Assembly (NCBI GenBank): GCA_017883075.1
Contig: JADGOI010000006.1
Location: 1 to 43,637 of the forward strand
DNA: 43,637 nucleotides
Source: Acidimicrobiales bacterium
GTDB taxonomy: Bacteria; Actinomycetota; Acidimicrobiia; Acidimicrobiales; RAAP-2
Reading direction: 5' to 3'
Made by a program: the position numbers and the translations under genes. The notes under the pieces are model-generated. The model saw only the letters and a list, made by a program, of their open reading frames with translations. It was not told the DNA's origin and searched no databases. This document shows, piece after piece, positions 6,451 through 14,330 of this stretch; within the stretch, counting starts at the first letter, position 1, and each line of letters begins with the position of its first letter.

Positions 6451-8751
6451 GTGTCGGATCATCTGAACCTCGGATTTCCACGGGTGACCATGGCCGGGCG
6501 CGCACGGTGGGTGCGCGCGCTCATCATTGTCGCGGTGTTGGCTTCGGGTTTCATCGTGGCCGAGTCCTTGCCAACGCCGGCCGCACACCCGGCTTCCATC
6601 ACCGGCACTCCACCTTCGAGTTGGGACACCACCCCGACGTGGACGGACACCCTTGAAGACACCGACCAACCCATCGCCATGTCGTCGCCCGACTTGGCCA
6701 ACCTGGATGGATCGCCGGCGGTGGTGGTGGGGGACCGGCGGGGATATGCCTATGGGGTCCACCTGTCCGACGGATCCGCGGTAGCGGGGTGGCCGGTGAC
6801 CGATGGAAGCCCGCCGGTGGACTCGACGCCTTCGGTCGCCTCCCAGCCCGATGGCCACTCCACGGTGTTCTTCGGGTCTGGGAATGATGCTGACCCCGTC
6901 CCGGGCGGGTATCAGGCCTTCAGCTCCACCGGCGCCTTCAAATGGTTCACGCCCGTCGTCAATCCCCCGACTGACGCGGCGCCGGACTCTGGTGTCCAGG
7001 CGGGTATGAGCATCGGGTCTCTTCAGGGTGGGACCGATGTGGTGGCGGGCTCCCTGGGTCAACAGTCCTATGCCCTCGACGCCGCAAATGGCGCTGCGCT
7101 CGTGGGTTGGCCGTTTTTCAACTCTGACAGCACCCATTCGACGGCCGCTCTCGCTGATCTGTACGGAACCGGCCAGACCGAGGCGATCATGGGTGGCGAC
7201 CAGTCCGAAGGCGCCGGCCAGGGCCAGCAGTACCGCGACGGTGGCCACATTCGAGTTCTGAGTGCCAGGGGCAATTTGATCTGCCGAGCCGACACCAACC
7301 AGGTGGTCGACTCCTCCCCGGCCGTGGGCGGTTTCCTCCCCGGAGGAGCCACCGGCATCGTGACCGGTACCGGCGACTATTTCGCCGGAGCCTCCGACAC
7401 CAATACCGTCAAGGCCTATGACACCCACTGTGGGCAGCGGTGGTCGACGACGTTGGACGGCAGCACGTTCTCTTCGCCGGCACTTGCCGACATCGCTGGG
7501 AACGGATCTTTGGAAGTGGCCGAGGGAACCGACAACGGGCACTCCGGGTCGATCTGGGTACTGAACGCCGCCAACGGCGCTCCGATCTGGCATCACGCCG
7601 ACCTGCCTCGGGTCATCGGCTCGGTGGTGACCGCCAACCTCTTCGGTCTCGGCGACCAGGACGTGGTCGTTCCGACCATCAACGGCGCCTTCATCTTCGA
7701 TGGAATCACCGGCGCCCAAGTCGCCGTACTCGACCCCAATCTCGGGCTCCAGAATGCGCCCCTGGTGTCGAGCGACCCGAACGGAACCGTAGGGATCACC
7801 CTGGCCGGTTATGTGGCCGCCGGCAGCCCGGTGCATCTCTACGGGAGGATCGAGCACTTTGAGATTCCCTCGTCCAACGGTGCGCTGGCGGTTGGGAGAG
7901 GTTCGTGGCCGATGTTCCATCACGACGCCCAGCTCACGGGAAACGCCGGTGGCACCACGCCCCGCGGATCGGTCGCCGCCTGTGATGTGCCCGGTGCCGC
8001 CAACGGTGGCTACAACCTCGTCGCCTCCGACGGCGGCGTCTTCTCCTTCGGGGGTGCGCCCTTCTGCGGATCGACGGGAAACATCCGTCTCAACGCCCCG
8101 GTAGTCGGGGCGGCGATGGCCCGAAGCGCCGGAGGATACTGGGAGGTGGCCTCCGACGGCGGGATCTTCGCCTTCGGCCAGGCCGGGTTCCACGGATCGA
8201 TGGGTGGTCGTCCGTTGAACAGCCCCATCGTGGCCATGGCGGCCACTCCCGATGGCCAGGGCTACTGGGAGGTGGCCTCCGACGGCGGGATCTTCGCCTT
8301 CGGCGATGCCGGGTATTACGGATCGATGGGCGGCCGACCCTTGCGGGCTCCGATCGTCGGGATCTCCCCATCGACAAATGGGGACGGGTATCGCCTGGTG
8401 GCCTCCGATGGGGGCATCTTCGCCTTCGGATACGCCCCGTTCCTGGGTTCCATGGGTGGCCAACCGCTGCACGCCCCCATCGTGGGTCTGGCCAACGACA
8501 CCAATACCGGCGGATATTGGGAGGTGGCCTCCGACGGCGGGATCTTCGCTTTCGGGGGCGCCCCCTTCCTCGGTTCGGCCGGGGGAAACCCGCTGAACGC
8601 ACCTATTGCCGGCATGACGGCGACGTCCAACGGCAGCGGCTACCGATTCGTGGCCTCCGACGGCGGGATCTTCAGCTATTCGGCTCCCTTCTTCGGATCT
8701 ATGGGCGGGATCCCACTGAACCGGCCGATGGTGGCCATGGCTGGATTCTGA
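6451..8751 (+). CDS. Secreted FG-GAP/propeller protein with six 42-residue repeats
   Basis: 766 residues from the GTG; an ATG at 6490 (residue 14, MAGRARWVRALIIVAVLA) is the alternative and begins directly at the signal peptide. After the signal sequence comes a roughly 430-residue region of FG-GAP/PQQ-like blades (SSPDLANLDGSPAVVVGD, TAALADLYGTGQTEAIMGGD, PALADIAGNGSLEVAEGTDN), expected to fold as a beta-propeller. From about residue 518 to the end there are six repeats of 42 residues with the core YWEVASDGGIFAFG...GSMGGxPLxxPIV. The same repeat occurs in the secreted DUF1906 protein at 37543-39138. It is probably an extracellular or wall protein; ligand and role are unknown. It follows the glycosylation genes on the same strand but has its own likely promoter. 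Confidence 0.75.
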   Translation: MSDHLNLGFPRVTMAGRARWVRALIIVAVLASGFIVAESLPTPAAHPASITGTPPSSWDTTPTWTDTLEDTDQPIAMSSPDLANLDGSPAVVVGDRRGYAYGVHLSDGSAVAGWPVTDGSPPVDSTPSVASQPDGHSTVFFGSGNDADPVPGGYQAFSSTGAFKWFTPVVNPPTDAAPDSGVQAGMSIGSLQGGTDVVAGSLGQQSYALDAANGAALVGWPFFNSDSTHSTAALADLYGTGQTEAIMGGDQSEGAGQGQQYRDGGHIRVLSARGNLICRADTNQVVDSSPAVGGFLPGGATGIVTGTGDYFAGASDTNTVKAYDTHCGQRWSTTLDGSTFSSPALADIAGNGSLEVAEGTDNGHSGSIWVLNAANGAPIWHHADLPRVIGSVVTANLFGLGDQDVVVPTINGAFIFDGITGAQVAVLDPNLGLQNAPLVSSDPNGTVGITLAGYVAAGSPVHLYGRIEHFEIPSSNGALAVGRGSWPMFHHDAQLTGNAGGTTPRGSVAACDVPGAANGGYNLVASDGGVFSFGGAPFCGSTGNIRLNAPVVGAAMARSAGGYWEVASDGGIFAFGQAGFHGSMGGRPLNSPIVAMAATPDGQGYWEVASDGGIFAFGDAGYYGSMGGRPLRAPIVGISPSTNGDGYRLVASDGGIFAFGYAPFLGSMGGQPLHAPIVGLANDTNTGGYWEVASDGGIFAFGGAPFLGSAGGNPLNAPIAGMTATSNGSGYRFVASDGGIFSYSAPFFGSMGGIPLNRPMVAMAGF
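8006..8748 (+). repeat. Six tandem 126-bp coding repeats
   Basis: In-frame repeats of 126 bp (42 codons) make up the 3' third of the gene. Near-identical DNA blocks coding for EVASDGGIFAFG recur, for instance starting at about 8141, 8267 and 8519, which shows recent duplication or gene conversion; the first and last units are more diverged. Confidence 0.8.
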
Positions 8752-8779
8752 GCATTCCGGAGTCGACCGGTACGGGACG

Positions 8780-8785
8780 TAGACT
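8780..8785 (+). promoter_or_regulatory. -10 box TAGACT, leaderless start of the parA-like gene
   Basis: TAGACT ends 6 nt before the ATG at 8792, so transcription should begin at the start codon. No Shine-Dalgarno is present. Confidence 0.5.
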
Positions 8786-8791
8786 CCGCAG

Positions 8792-9577
8792 ATGACCGAG
8801 GTTCTCGCCGTGGCCAACCAGAAGGGCGGAGTGGCGAAGACCACCACCGTCCATTCCTTGGGCGTGGCATCGGCGGAGCTCGGACGCCGGACGCTTGTCG
8901 TCGATCTGGACCCCCAGGCCTGTCTCACCTTCTCGTTGGGCTTCGATTCGGATGCTCTGGATGAGTCTCTGCACGACGTGTTCGTGCGCCGGGCCAAGGT
9001 GGGCGACGTCCGCCGTCCGGTTCCCGGAGTGGCCGGCCTCGATCTGCTTCCCGCCACCATCGACCTGGCCGGCTCCGAGGTGCACCTCCTGACCCGAACC
9101 GGTCGGGAACACGTCCTCCAAAGAGCGCTCGAGCCGGTACTCGCCGATTACGACCTCATCTTGATCGACTGCCCACCGTCGTTGGGGGTACTCACCATCA
9201 ACGGCCTCACCGCTGCCGATGCCGTACTCATCCCGTTGCAGTGCGAGGCACTGTCGAATCGGGGAGTGGGCCAACTTCTCGAGACCATCGAAGATGTGCG
9301 CACCTTCGCCAACGGGGACCTGAAAGTACGTGGGGTCATCGCCACCATGTATGACGAACGCACAAGGCACGCTCGCCACGTCCTCGAAGAGGTCGAGAGC
9401 CGCTACGGAGTCCCCGTTCTTCAACCACCGGTGAGGAAATCGATCCGGTTTGCCGAAGCACCGGCGCGAGGGAAGTCGATTCTCCAGCACGCGCCGCGTT
9501 CGGCGGGAGCCCAGGCCTACCGGGATCTGGCCAAACTGTTGCTCGACATGCCGGTGAGCGCAGGGACCACCCGTTGA
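8792..9577 (+). CDS. ParA/MinD-family ATPase
   Basis: 261 residues with the whole ParA-type ATPase core: deviant Walker A KGGVAKTTT (11-19), the switch I region VVDLDPQACLT (37-47), Walker B LILIDCPPSLG (about 125-135) and the later CEALSNRGVGQLLETI. Such ATPases dimerise on DNA or membranes and position cargo. No parB gene, parS-like repeat or origin is near, so it is unlikely to be the main chromosome-partition ParA; it is more like an orphan ParA of actinobacteria. Its stop overlaps the start of a zinc-ribbon gene by one base (TGATG), suggesting co-translation and a shared task. Confidence 0.88.
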   Translation: MTEVLAVANQKGGVAKTTTVHSLGVASAELGRRTLVVDLDPQACLTFSLGFDSDALDESLHDVFVRRAKVGDVRRPVPGVAGLDLLPATIDLAGSEVHLLTRTGREHVLQRALEPVLADYDLILIDCPPSLGVLTINGLTAADAVLIPLQCEALSNRGVGQLLETIEDVRTFANGDLKVRGVIATMYDERTRHARHVLEEVESRYGVPVLQPPVRKSIRFAEAPARGKSILQHAPRSAGAQAYRDLAKLLLDMPVSAGTTR

Positions 9578-10026
9578 TGCCTGAGGGTCTTGACCCATTG
9601 GGGAAGCGGGCGCTCTACTGGATGCCGGTCGATTCCCATGTGGCCGTTTCCAGGGGGGCCGAAGCCGAAGAGACGACTTCCCGGGGGAACGACGTCCCGC
9701 TGCCGCCGACAGGCGGCCGACGCGCCCGCCCGGCAGGGAAGCATGCGCTCTACTCGACTGCTGCACCGCCCAAAGAGGCCGAGGCGGCGACCTTTACCGA
9801 TATCGGAGCCGACCCATTGCCTCTGCGGGGGTTGCTGGCGGTGGAGTGCTCTGCCTGTGGGTCGGTGACCCGGGTCAGCGTTCTCGACTTTGTGTTGCTG
9901 CAGCTCCCGTTCGGTGCCTGGTTGCCGGGACGAACGTTCGACCACCGAATGACCTGCCCGGCGTGTCGTCGTCGAGCCTGGACGAGCGTGACATTGTCCT
10001 CGTCCTTGTCCTCGTCGTCGTTGTGA
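9577..10026 (+). CDS. Zinc-ribbon protein coupled to ParA, function unknown
   Basis: 149 residues, starting at the ATG that overlaps the parA stop. No named family is recognised. Two short copies of the motif GK(R/H)ALY occur at 9-14 and 54-59, each followed by a low-complexity linker, and act like peptide motifs. Residues 89-140 form a zinc ribbon: ECSACG (C91, C94) and TCPACRRR (C127, C130), with LPGRTFDHR between. The end is a Ser/Leu tail (SSSLSSSSL). No signal peptide or membrane segment is seen, though the segment VLDFVLLQLPFGAWL inside the ribbon is hydrophobic. Its position suggests it partners the ParA ATPase, perhaps as adaptor or cargo; this is inference. Confidence 0.7.
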   Translation: MPEGLDPLGKRALYWMPVDSHVAVSRGAEAEETTSRGNDVPLPPTGGRRARPAGKHALYSTAAPPKEAEAATFTDIGADPLPLRGLLAVECSACGSVTRVSVLDFVLLQLPFGAWLPGRTFDHRMTCPACRRRAWTSVTLSSSLSSSSL

Positions 10027-10036
10027 CCCCGACCCC

Positions 10037-10744
10037 ATGACGGTCCTCACGGCCGGCCGTCTGTTGCTGGCCACCAGCACTTCTCACGGCTCGAACCAAC
10101 CGACCGGGTTCGTCGGCTCACTGCTCCATTTCCACGGACCGGCGGCCTACGCGTTGGTGGGCTTCTTGGCATTTGCCGAGGCGGCGCTGTTGGTCGGCTT
10201 CTTTCTCCCCGGTGAGACGGCGGTGGTGATCGGCGGCGTGCTGGCTGGCCTGCACCAGGTCAACCTGGGATTGATGATCGTCATCGTGGTGGTATGTGCC
10301 ATCGCCGGCGACTCGGTCGGCTACGAAGTGGGGAAAAAGGCCGGTCCCTGGATTCTCGACCATCGCCCCATGAAGGGGAACCCGGCGGTCGCCAAGACCA
10401 CCGCGCTTCTCGCACGGTACGGAGGCCCAGCCGTCCTCCTCGGGCGGTTCATGGCGTTCGCCCGGGCGGTGATCCCCGGGATCGCCGGGATGAGTGGAGT
10501 CCGATATCGGACGTTTCTCGCCTACAACGCCATCGGGGGGGTGCTGTGGGGAGTCGGTTACACATTGCTCGGCTTCGTCGTAGGCAAGTCGTTTGAGGGA
10601 ATTCTGAAAAAGGTGGGGTCGTGGTCGGCAATCGCCATCGTGTCCGTCGCCATCGTGGCGTTCGGGGCCCACCTCTTCTACAAACGTCGGAAGGGCCGGT
10701 CGGTCCAGCCGACATTGGTGTCCGCTGCCGACGACGAGATCTGA
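10037..10744 (+). CDS. DedA family membrane protein
   Basis: 235 residues of the DedA/VTT (SNARE-associated) family. The family features are present: re-entrant FAEAALLVGFFLPGETAVVIGG (about 47-68), AIAGDSVGYEVGKKAGPWIL, the conserved FMAFARAVIPGIAGMSGV with its essential-type Arg, and a C-terminal helix before a basic tail (YKRRKGR). Family members are lipid scramblases or flippases for undecaprenyl phosphate and phospholipids and support membrane homeostasis. It begins 10 nt after the zinc-ribbon gene, so the three genes probably form one transcript. Confidence 0.9.
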   Translation: MTVLTAGRLLLATSTSHGSNQPTGFVGSLLHFHGPAAYALVGFLAFAEAALLVGFFLPGETAVVIGGVLAGLHQVNLGLMIVIVVVCAIAGDSVGYEVGKKAGPWILDHRPMKGNPAVAKTTALLARYGGPAVLLGRFMAFARAVIPGIAGMSGVRYRTFLAYNAIGGVLWGVGYTLLGFVVGKSFEGILKKVGSWSAIAIVSVAIVAFGAHLFYKRRKGRSVQPTLVSAADDEI

Positions 10745-10748
10745 CCGG

Positions 10749-11798
10749 CTAGCAATCAGCCAGGGAGAACCGCGCCGGATCGGTGCCCTCCCGGTGGATC
10801 CTGTCGTGAAGTTCGAGCAGCACACAGTGCGCCAAGGTCTCGCCGTTGGCCTGCCGTTGCATGAACGATTCGATCTCGTCCCACGGACGGGACCAGTGGA
10901 GCCGGAGGGTGATGTCCCATGCCGTCGACGCCGGGTGTTCCCGGAGCACGCCTTCGATCTCGTCGAGTCGGTCGGCGTGGTGCTGGATGAGCTCATCGAG
11001 GCGGCCGGCCAGGTCAGCGAACCGATACTCGTGCCCGGGAAGCACTTCATCAACCTCGAGATTCTGGACCTTCAACAGCGAAGCCAGAAAGTCACCAAGT
11101 GGATTGTGAAACTGCTGGGTGTGGACGGAGATGTTCGGCGTGATGCGTGGAAGCACGTGGTCACCGGAGAGCAACAGCCGACGATCCTCGCTGTAGAAGC
11201 ACACGTGCCCGGGAGAGTGCCCGGGGGTCCAAATGGTGCGCAGGTTCCAACCCGGGAGTTCGATGGCCTTCTGGTCTTCGAAGAACACGTCGGGCTTGGC
11301 CATGGTGACCATCGACTTCATCATCATCGAGGCCAGGGTGAGATCGGGGAGCTTGTCAGCCGGCACCCCCGAATCGACCAGAAGGTGGGTCATGTTGGCC
11401 ACCAACTGATCGGTATCGCCGTAGCGGGACTCGAGCATGACGGCGTCGTCGGGATGCAGTCCGATCCAAGCACCCGACGATTCGCGGATCCTCCCCGCCA
11501 AACCGTAATGGTCCGGATGAATGTGGGTGACGAGCACGGCCCGGACGTCAGTGATGCTCCCGCCCGCCAGCGCCAATCCGTCGCCGAGGCTGGTCCAGGC
11601 CTCGTCGGTGTTCCAACCGGCGTCGACCAGAGCCACGCCGCCCGCGTCGAGCTCGAGTGCGTAGACCAACACGTATCTGAGGGGATTGTTGGGGATGGGG
11701 ACGGGAATCGACCACAGCCCGGGTCGGACCTGCTCCACGGGAGGGAGGACCTTGCGGTCCCAGGCTTCTTTTTGCAATGTCCCGGTGACCACGACCAT
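10749..11798 (-). CDS. MBL-fold metallo-hydrolase
   Basis: 349 residues of the metallo-beta-lactamase fold. The metal ligands are visible: VTHIHPDHYGLAG (HxHxDH, about residues 90-102), the later TPGHSPGHVCFY and SGDHVL, and LPGHEYRFADLAGR near the end. The C-terminal ~80 residues (helical, RLDELIQHHADRLDEIEGVL) resemble the added winged-helix/LACTB2-like domain. Likely a hydrolase of thioesters or related substrates; the substrate is unknown. It is convergent with the DedA gene, only 4 bp apart. A TACCGT box sits 5 nt upstream of the ATG. Confidence 0.82.
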   Translation of the reverse strand: MVVVTGTLQKEAWDRKVLPPVEQVRPGLWSIPVPIPNNPLRYVLVYALELDAGGVALVDAGWNTDEAWTSLGDGLALAGGSITDVRAVLVTHIHPDHYGLAGRIRESSGAWIGLHPDDAVMLESRYGDTDQLVANMTHLLVDSGVPADKLPDLTLASMMMKSMVTMAKPDVFFEDQKAIELPGWNLRTIWTPGHSPGHVCFYSEDRRLLLSGDHVLPRITPNISVHTQQFHNPLGDFLASLLKVQNLEVDEVLPGHEYRFADLAGRLDELIQHHADRLDEIEGVLREHPASTAWDITLRLHWSRPWDEIESFMQRQANGETLAHCVLLELHDRIHREGTDPARFSLADC

Positions 11799-11803
11799 GG
11801 GGC

Positions 11804-11809
11804 ACGGTA
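11804..11809 (-). promoter_or_regulatory. Possible -10 box TACCGT for the MBL gene
   Basis: On the minus strand TACCGT ends 5 nt before the ATG at 11798, close to the leaderless spacing seen elsewhere; no Shine-Dalgarno is present. Confidence 0.3.
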
Positions 11810-11982
11810 CTCATGGGGACCTGCTACCCGCCAGATGATGCCGACGAGCCGGGACGCGGCCGGAGCCCAAGTGGCGGCATCGAGTGCGGACGTACTTGAC
11901 GGTCTGGATCGTTTTGAGGTTCCCCGAGGAAGATGTCGATGACCACCGCTACCGTGATCCCTGAGGTCAACCCCGCCCAGTC

Positions 11983-12018
11983 TGCCTGCCCTGCCTGCCC
12001 TGCGTGCCCTGCGTGCTC
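11983..12018 (+). repeat. 9-bp tandem repeat, four units
   Basis: TGCCTGCCC twice, then TGCGTGCCC and TGCGTGCTC, in direct tandem. In one frame it codes for repeated Cys-Pro-Ala. Confidence 0.75.
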
Positions 12019-12199
12019 GGCGGACATGGTCATGGACCGCTGGCGCGCGGATGTGGCCGAGATCAGCCGGACAAGTCCGATCCTCAGGTTCCACCTGACC
12101 GGCCAGGACCACCGGGACCGCCGCCCGGTGTCCACGGCTGGTTCAAGCCGGCCTTGTTGGTCAGACGGCCTCGATGCCAGTGTCCTGAACTGCATCTTC

Positions 12200-12276
12200 T
12201 GGTCGGGAAGGGGGGATTTGAACCCCCGACCTCCTGCTCCCAAAGCAGGCGCGCTGCCAAGCTGCGCTACTTCCCG
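12200..12276 (-). tRNA. tRNA-Pro(TGG)
   Basis: A cloverleaf on the minus strand: acceptor CGGGAAG/CTTCCCG, D arm GCGC-AGCTTGGCA-GCGC, anticodon stem CCTGC/GCAGG with loop TTTGGGA (anticodon TGG), and T arm GGGGG-TTCAAAT-CCCCC. The discriminator is A and CCA is encoded at 12202-12200. Confidence 0.95.
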
Positions 12277-12423
12277 GTATCTCTGTTCCCGGCATCTCCG
12301 ACCGGACCTGGCCATGCGGCCCGGCTCAGCCGGCCCAACTCAGGTTCCATGGCCGCAACGTCAGGAGCGTACATGCATCCCACCCACCGTTGTGGTTGTT
12401 GTCAGGCGAGGTGGTCCTCGGGG

Positions 12424-12429
12424 TAGCGT
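12424..12429 (+). promoter_or_regulatory. -10 box TAGCGT before the Ppx/GppA gene
   Basis: TAGCGT ends 7 nt before the ATG at 12437; no Shine-Dalgarno precedes this start, consistent with a leaderless or nearly leaderless transcript. Confidence 0.4.
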
Positions 12430-12436
12430 CACGCCG

Positions 12437-13462
12437 ATGCCGACCGTCCGTGTGGCCGTCTTTGATCTCGGGAGCAACTCGTTCCACCTGATGGTGGTGG
12501 ATGCCTCGCGTAACGGCGTGCTCATCCCGGTGCTCCGTCGTCGGTCGTTCTTGCACTTGGGTACAGAGGTGGCCCGAACCGGTGCCGTGCCTGGCGACCG
12601 TGCTGCGAGCGCGGTGCGGACCGTGCGCAGGCTTCGCACTGCCGCCGATGAAGCGGGGGTCGACGTGGTGGTGGCCCTGGCCACCGCGGCGTTGCGCGAT
12701 GCCACCAACGGCCAGAAATTGCTCGGTCGCCTCGAACGGGTGATCGGTTGCCCGATCACCCTGTTGACCGGGGAAGAAGAGGCGCGACTCTGCTTTTTGG
12801 GGCAGCGGGCAGGGGTCTGGGTCGGGAGCGAACCGGTACTCGGGTTCGATCTCGGGGGCGGGAGCCTCGAAGCGGGGATAGGTGACGCCCTCGACGTGCA
12901 CGCGGTGACCAGCGTGCCCCTCGGCACGGCCAGACTGCGCGGGGAGTTGGACAGCGGTGAGATCCTGACGGCGCGGGACGTGGCCAGGGTGGTGGAGCTC
13001 ACTCAACAGAGGGCAGAGCCGATTCGATCCATGCTTGCCGGCTATCCCGCCGCCGGCCATCGAGCCATCGCCAGCGGAGGAACCGTGAGAGCACTGGCCC
13101 GCCTGGCCATGGGGCTGCACCGATCTTTGCCATCATCTCGCTCGGTCTCGGCTTTGCAGGTGAACCAGGTCGAGCTCCCGGCTGGTCAGTTGCACGAGTT
13201 GGCCGACCGATTGGCCACACTCGATCTCGACGCCCGGTTGGCGCTTCCCGGGGTGCAGGCCCGACGGGCGCCACTTCTTCCTCTCGGAGCCGTGATGCTA
13301 TCGACGTTGGTCGAGATGCTCGGACTCCAACGGCTGGTGGTCAGTGAGTGGGGCCTGCGAGAAGGAGCGGTGTTCGGGGCCCTCTCCTTGGGCTCTCAGC
13401 GGCCATCAGATCGGACTGTCGATGGACGGGCCGCCCCGGCCTTTCCCGCTGGAGCTGGTTGA
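12437..13462 (+). CDS. Ppx/GppA family phosphatase (exopolyphosphatase-like)
   Basis: 341 residues of the actin/Hsp70-fold Ppx/GppA family, which removes phosphate from polyphosphate ends or pppGpp. Motifs: phosphate-1 VAVFDLGSNSFHLMV (6-20), TGEEEARLCF (111-120), the second phosphate loop GFDLGGGSLE (136-145, usually DIGGGSTE), and the adenosine-type loop AIASGGTVRALARL near 215. At this length it has only the catalytic core, like the short actinobacterial Ppx proteins, without the C-terminal HD domain of E. coli Ppx. The frame is open far upstream, through the antisense of tRNA-Pro, so the start at 12437 was chosen from homology and the TAGCGT box. Confidence 0.85.
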   Translation: MPTVRVAVFDLGSNSFHLMVVDASRNGVLIPVLRRRSFLHLGTEVARTGAVPGDRAASAVRTVRRLRTAADEAGVDVVVALATAALRDATNGQKLLGRLERVIGCPITLLTGEEEARLCFLGQRAGVWVGSEPVLGFDLGGGSLEAGIGDALDVHAVTSVPLGTARLRGELDSGEILTARDVARVVELTQQRAEPIRSMLAGYPAAGHRAIASGGTVRALARLAMGLHRSLPSSRSVSALQVNQVELPAGQLHELADRLATLDLDARLALPGVQARRAPLLPLGAVMLSTLVEMLGLQRLVVSEWGLREGAVFGALSLGSQRPSDRTVDGRAAPAFPAGAG

Positions 13463-13484
13463 GCCCAGGAACTTCCCGCTCGAC

Positions 13485-13637
13485 TCAGGTCTTCTTACCC
13501 AGGATCCGGTTCATCCCGGTGTTGCAGACAGGGCATTTTCCCTTGGCCGAACGACGGCCGTTGGCCATTTCGACTTCTTCTCCCTCGAACTCCCGCTTTT
13601 CGCGGCACTTCACGCAGTAACCCTCATACGACGCCAT
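13485..13637 (-). CDS. DUF5679 small zinc-ribbon-like protein
   Basis: A 50-residue protein, MASYEGYCVKCREKREFEGE at its start. It has two CxxC pairs, YCVKCR (C8, C11) and KCPVCN (C35, C38), and the motif MANGRRSAKG between them, which match the DUF5679 family of actinobacterial miniproteins thought to bind zinc. A strong ribosome site, GAGGAGG, lies just upstream of the ATG. Its function is not known. It is convergent with the Ppx/GppA gene (22 bp between stops). Confidence 0.85.
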   Translation of the reverse strand: MASYEGYCVKCREKREFEGEEVEMANGRRSAKGKCPVCNTGMNRILGKKT

Positions 13638-13730
13638 GCTTCCTCCTCGGACTGGGATGGTGACAATCGGGTGAATGGACGTACCGAACGTATCCGTGGA
13701 GGGGTGAAAAAGGGGGGATGGGGCTGGCTT

Positions 13731-13751
13731 GTGCTAGCTATCGGCTAGCAC
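13731..13751. promoter_or_regulatory. Perfect 8-bp inverted repeat between divergent genes
   Basis: GTGCTAGC and GCTAGCAC are separated by TATCG. The palindrome lies about 95 bp upstream of the DUF5679 start (minus strand) and about 90 bp upstream of the glutathione peroxidase start (plus strand). No T run follows, so an operator is as likely as a terminator. Confidence 0.4.
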
Positions 13752-13828
13752 GGGGGCGGAACGTGCGGGGGCCAGCACCGTCCCCATGGCCGACACGGGA
13801 CCGGGTCGCAAGTCCAAACAGTCCCCAA

Positions 13829-13834
13829 TAGGAT
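13829..13834 (+). promoter_or_regulatory. -10 box TAGGAT deciding the glutathione peroxidase start
   Basis: TAGGAT ends 7 nt before the ATG at 13842. The upstream ATG at 13833 overlaps this box, so initiation at 13842 on a leaderless transcript is favoured. Confidence 0.45.
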
Positions 13835-13841
13835 GCGTTTC

Positions 13842-14330
13842 ATGACCGTCTACGATCCTTCCATCCACTCCCTTTCCGGCGACGAATCCTCGGTAGGTGA
13901 GTATCGGGGCAAAGCGCTCCTCATGGTGAATGTGGCGTCGAAGTGCGGGCTCACCCCGCAATACGAGGGCCTCGAACGGTTGCAGAAGACCTATGGCGAG
14001 CGAGGGTTCACGGTGCTCGGCTTTCCGTGCAACCAGTTCGCCGGACAAGAGCCGGGCGGCCCCGAGGAGATCGCTTCATTCTGCTCGGCGAACTACGGGG
14101 TCACCTTCCCGATGTTCGAAAAGGTCGACGTGAACGGCGAGGATCGCCACCCGATCTACGACCAGTTGAGCGCGTTCCCCGATGCCGACGGCGAGGCAGG
14201 CGACGTGCAGTGGAACTTCGAGAAGTTCCTGATCTCCCCGGATGGAACCATCGTCCATCGATTCCGACCCATGGTCGATCCCGAGGCGCCCGAGGTCATC
14301 GATGCCATCGAGGCCGCACTCCCAGATTGA
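13842..14330 (+). CDS. Glutathione peroxidase family thiol peroxidase
   Basis: 162 residues from the ATG at 13842. A thioredoxin-fold peroxidase with the peroxidatic Cys in NVASKCGLT (C35), the family motif GFPCNQFAGQEPG (60-72, supplying the conserved Gln), a likely resolving Cys in ASFCSANYG (C81), and the Trp-Asn of VQWNFEKFL (124-125). The Cys rather than selenocysteine and the C81 position suggest a thioredoxin-dependent Cys-GPx that reduces hydrogen and lipid peroxides, as in E. coli BtuE. Its stop overlaps the start of the next gene by one base. Confidence 0.9.
   Translation: MTVYDPSIHSLSGDESSVGEYRGKALLMVNVASKCGLTPQYEGLERLQKTYGERGFTVLGFPCNQFAGQEPGGPEEIASFCSANYGVTFPMFEKVDVNGEDRHPIYDQLSAFPDADGEAGDVQWNFEKFLISPDGTIVHRFRPMVDPEAPEVIDAIEAALPD

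Larger units (their letters stand above)
11799..12199. other. Gap between the MBL gene and tRNA-Pro, no certain gene
   Basis: The stretch holds the MBL promoter region and a 9-bp tandem repeat (11983-12018). A plus-strand frame from the ATG at 11939, with GAGGAAG upstream, codes for a short Cys-Pro-Ala-rich peptide, but it runs without a stop antisense through tRNA-Pro into the ppx gene. I do not accept it as a gene. Confidence 0.4.

Noticed and set aside
8006-8748. Possible CRISPR-like regular repeats
   Set aside because: The period is 126 bp, in frame and coding, with no short identical repeats or spacers.
8752-8791. Possible parS or origin sequence near the parA-like gene
   Set aside because: No repeated boxes, no parB, dnaA or dnaN nearby; the gap only holds the promoter.
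6301-9060. A 919-codon open frame on the minus strand across the secreted repeat gene and part of parA
   Set aside because: It is an antisense shadow. Its repeated PAVGGHLPV-like segments are the mirror of the 126-bp repeats, and the plus strand has clear homologies.
10794-11942. A 382-codon plus-strand frame over the MBL-fold gene
   Set aside because: It is antisense to a gene with clear metal-binding motifs and has no family resemblance.
11933-12436. In-frame upstream extension of the Ppx/GppA gene with a Cys-Pro-Ala repeat
   Set aside because: It would code through the antisense of tRNA-Pro, and no family member has such an extension. A TAGCGT box supports the start at 12437.
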